Source: Nemania diffusa
Taxonomy: Eukaryota > Ascomycota > Sordariomycetes > Xylariales > Xylariaceae
Assembly (NCBI GenBank): GCA_038501195.1
Contig: JBBPUQ010000009.1
Coordinates: 2,666,001-2,730,000, forward strand
Direction of reading: 5' to 3'
DNA length: 64,000 bases
Part shown: in pieces, positions 62,101 through 64,000 of the stretch
Layout of the letters: each line of letters starts with the position of its first letter
How positions within the stretch are numbered: the stretch's first letter is position 1
The notes under the pieces: generated by a model
Databases searched by the model: none
Told to the model about the DNA's origin: nothing
The model's input: only the letters and a program-made list of their open reading frames with translations
Made by a program: the position numbers and the translations under genes

Positions 62101-63935
62101 ATGAAGGCTGTCGCTGCCGGGCTCGTTACCCTCGCGGGTATTGCCTCAGCCGATGTTGTTCTCTACGGTCAATGCGGTGGCATAAATTACACGGGAGAGA
62201 CGACATGCGTCGCTAGCGCCCACTGCCAGTATGTGAATGATTATTACTCCCAGTGTTTAGCAGGTATGATATTCAGTTTTACTTATATTCCAATTCCTCC
62301 TGGACGTGGTAGAAAGACTAGAGTGGGACACTAGAAGAGAAGAGAAGGAGGATGTTGCTAACAAGAAACCATAGGTGCTGGCTCAACCACCTTGACCACC
62401 ACGACTAAGGCCACCACAACGGCTACGACTACAACTACGAAGGCAGTGACGACAACGACGACAAGCGCAGGAACCCCGTCCTCCACGACGTTTGCGACAA
62501 CTAGCGGTCTTAATGTGAGTATCATTAGAAATTACCGCCCTCTTCGAGCGTACACGTACATCAGGGGAAGAACTCGCTGTCCTGGCTTAGTCGACATTCC
62601 AACAGCGATGTACACTTCTCTCTAATCCATCCCTCACACCCCCGTGATCATTATTAGAACGGAAAGAACTAATAATTTTCCCTTGGAAAGTTCAAAATCG
62701 ACGGAAAGACAGGTTACTTCGCAGGCACAAACTCGTACTGGATCGGGTTCCTGACGAACAACGCCGACGTCGACACGGCCCTCGACAACCTGCAGGACGC
62801 CGGCCTGAAGATCCTGCGCGTCTGGGGCTTCAACGACGTCACGGCCACCCCCGGCGCGGGCACCGTGTGGTACCAGAAGCTGTCCGCCAGCGGGTCCACG
62901 ATCAACACGGGCGCGGACGGGCTGCAGCGCCTCGACTACGTCGTCTCGGCCGCCGAGGCGAGGGGCATCAAGCTGATCATCAACTTCGTGAACAACTGGA
63001 GCGACTACGGTGGCATCCCTGCTGTGAGTAACCCTTCCTGCCATTCTAGAGAACCAGGCTTTCGCAAAGGCCGATTCGATCTGGGGAGGGAATAGGGGCA
63101 ACAGTGGAATTCCGAGCTAATATCGAACCCACGACCAGTACGTCACAGCCTTCGGCGGCAACCAGACAAGCTGGTTCACCAACGCGGCCGCGCAAGCCCA
63201 ATACCGCACCTACATCAAGGCCGTAGTCTCGCGCTACGCTGCTTCTCCCGCCGTGTTCGCGTGGGAGCTCGCCAACGAGCCGCGCTGCAACGGGTGCGCG
63301 ACGACGGTGCTGACGCAGTGGGCGAGCGCGACGTCGGCGTACATCAAGTCGCTCGACGCGGCGCACATGGTGACGCTCGGCGACGAGGGCTTCGGGCTCG
63401 CGACCGACTCCGACGGCAGCTACCCCTTCACGTACTACGAGGGCGTCGACTTCGAGGCCAACCTTAAGATCTCTACCCTCGACTTCGGCACCTTCCACCT
63501 CTACCCGGGCTCCTGGGGCACCGCCAACGACTGGGGCAATCTGTGGATCTCGGCGCACGCTGCTGCATGCAAGGCCGCTGGCAAGGCGTGTCTGCTGGAG
63601 GAATGTGAGTGGCTGTCTAGTGTCTCTTCTGCCGTAATCCCCCTTTTCGGGGCATGAGCCCTGAGCTCCCTGAGTCTGTTCTATTGTAGGAGGTAGTGTT
63701 GTATCGTAACCGAGCTAACGATTTCTTGTCAGATGGCACGGGCTCAAACCATTGCGCCGTCGAGAGCCCTTGGCAACAAACTGCGCTTTCGTCCCCTGGC
63801 GTGACCGGTGATCTGTTCTGGCAGTACGGCACGACTCTTAGCTACGGCCAGACCTCCGACGACGGAAATACTATCTTCACGGGCACCAGTGACTGGACTT
63901 GCTTGGTGACGGACCATGTCGCCGCTATTCCTTAA
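62101..63935 (+). CDS. Secreted GH5_7-like endo-beta-1,4-mannanase with N-terminal CBM1
   Basis: Five exons, 62101-62263, 62375-62514, 62691-63023, 63139-63604 and 63733-63935, giving 434 residues. Residues 1-17 are a signal peptide. A family 1 cellulose-binding module follows ([13 protein letters not shown] to YYSQCL, four cysteines, aromatic Tyr residues on the binding face), then a Thr-rich linker (about residues 56-98). The catalytic barrel has [28 protein letters not shown] with the acid/base E259, and LLEEYG at 364-369, where one of E366/E367 is the nucleophile. [10 protein letters not shown] is also family-typical. GH5_7 enzymes cut mannan and galactomannan backbones of plant cell walls. 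An endoglucanase of another GH5 branch is the alternative, but NEPRC and the Trp pattern fit mannanases. No damage is visible. Confidence 0.92.
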
Positions 63936-64000
63936 GTAAGTATTTAGGGTCCTGTGGTCACAGCACTGGTAGATCGAAACTCTAGTTAGTCTAAAAAGCC

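Overview
The window is nuclear DNA of a filamentous ascomycete (Pezizomycotina; Sordariomycetes is my guess, not proven). The basis is: genes with many short GT-AG introns (about 45-175 nt), a Zn2Cys6 regulator, a CBM1-bearing GH5 enzyme, a DUF3176 membrane protein, and transposons whose copies have been driven to near-pure A+T by C-to-T/G-to-A changes, the signature of repeat-induced point mutation (RIP). I found no bacterial-type operons, CRISPR arrays, rRNA or convincing tRNA genes.

Layout. 1-9.1 kb is ordinary gene space: a GH36 raffinose-synthase/alpha-galactosidase-like gene (minus), the beta subunit of mitochondrial processing peptidase (plus) and a SET-domain protein (minus). 9.1-22.8 kb is a transposon nest: an outer Copia-type LTR element (9117-20862, TSD GTACC, sense on plus), a second copy of the same family inserted in it in opposite orientation (13607-19517, TSD AAAAT), and beside them a pogo/Fot1-like DNA transposon (20982-22803, TA target site). 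22.8-34.4 kb is gene-poor: one small secreted Ser/Thr-rich protein (24774), one probable 36-residue ORF with a 5'-UTR intron (31522), and otherwise unannotatable DNA rich in TAGGTA/TACCTA motifs.

34.4-63.9 kb is gene space again: an MFS transporter, a Ctf1/FarA/FarB-like Zn2Cys6 regulator, a DUF3176 membrane protein (with one in-frame stop in the simplest model), a secretory-pathway agmatinase-type ureohydrolase, the mitoribosomal protein mS38/Cox24, a Psr1/Psr2-type NIF phosphatase, a peroxisomal fatty-acid ABC (ABCD) transporter, a choline/GABA-type amino-acid permease, and a GH5_7-like endo-mannanase with a CBM1.

The genes do not form one pathway. The Far/Ctf1-like regulator and the peroxisomal fatty-acid transporter belong to the same physiology (lipid or cutin use). 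GH36 and GH5 both release sugars from galactomannan-type polymers, and the agmatinase and permease handle nitrogen compounds. Exon coordinates were assembled by hand from splice consensus, reading phase and family fit; all final models close in frame except the DUF3176 model, which carries one in-frame TAG. I saw no wholly new biological system. The most informative structure is the nested, differentially RIP-mutated Copia pair.
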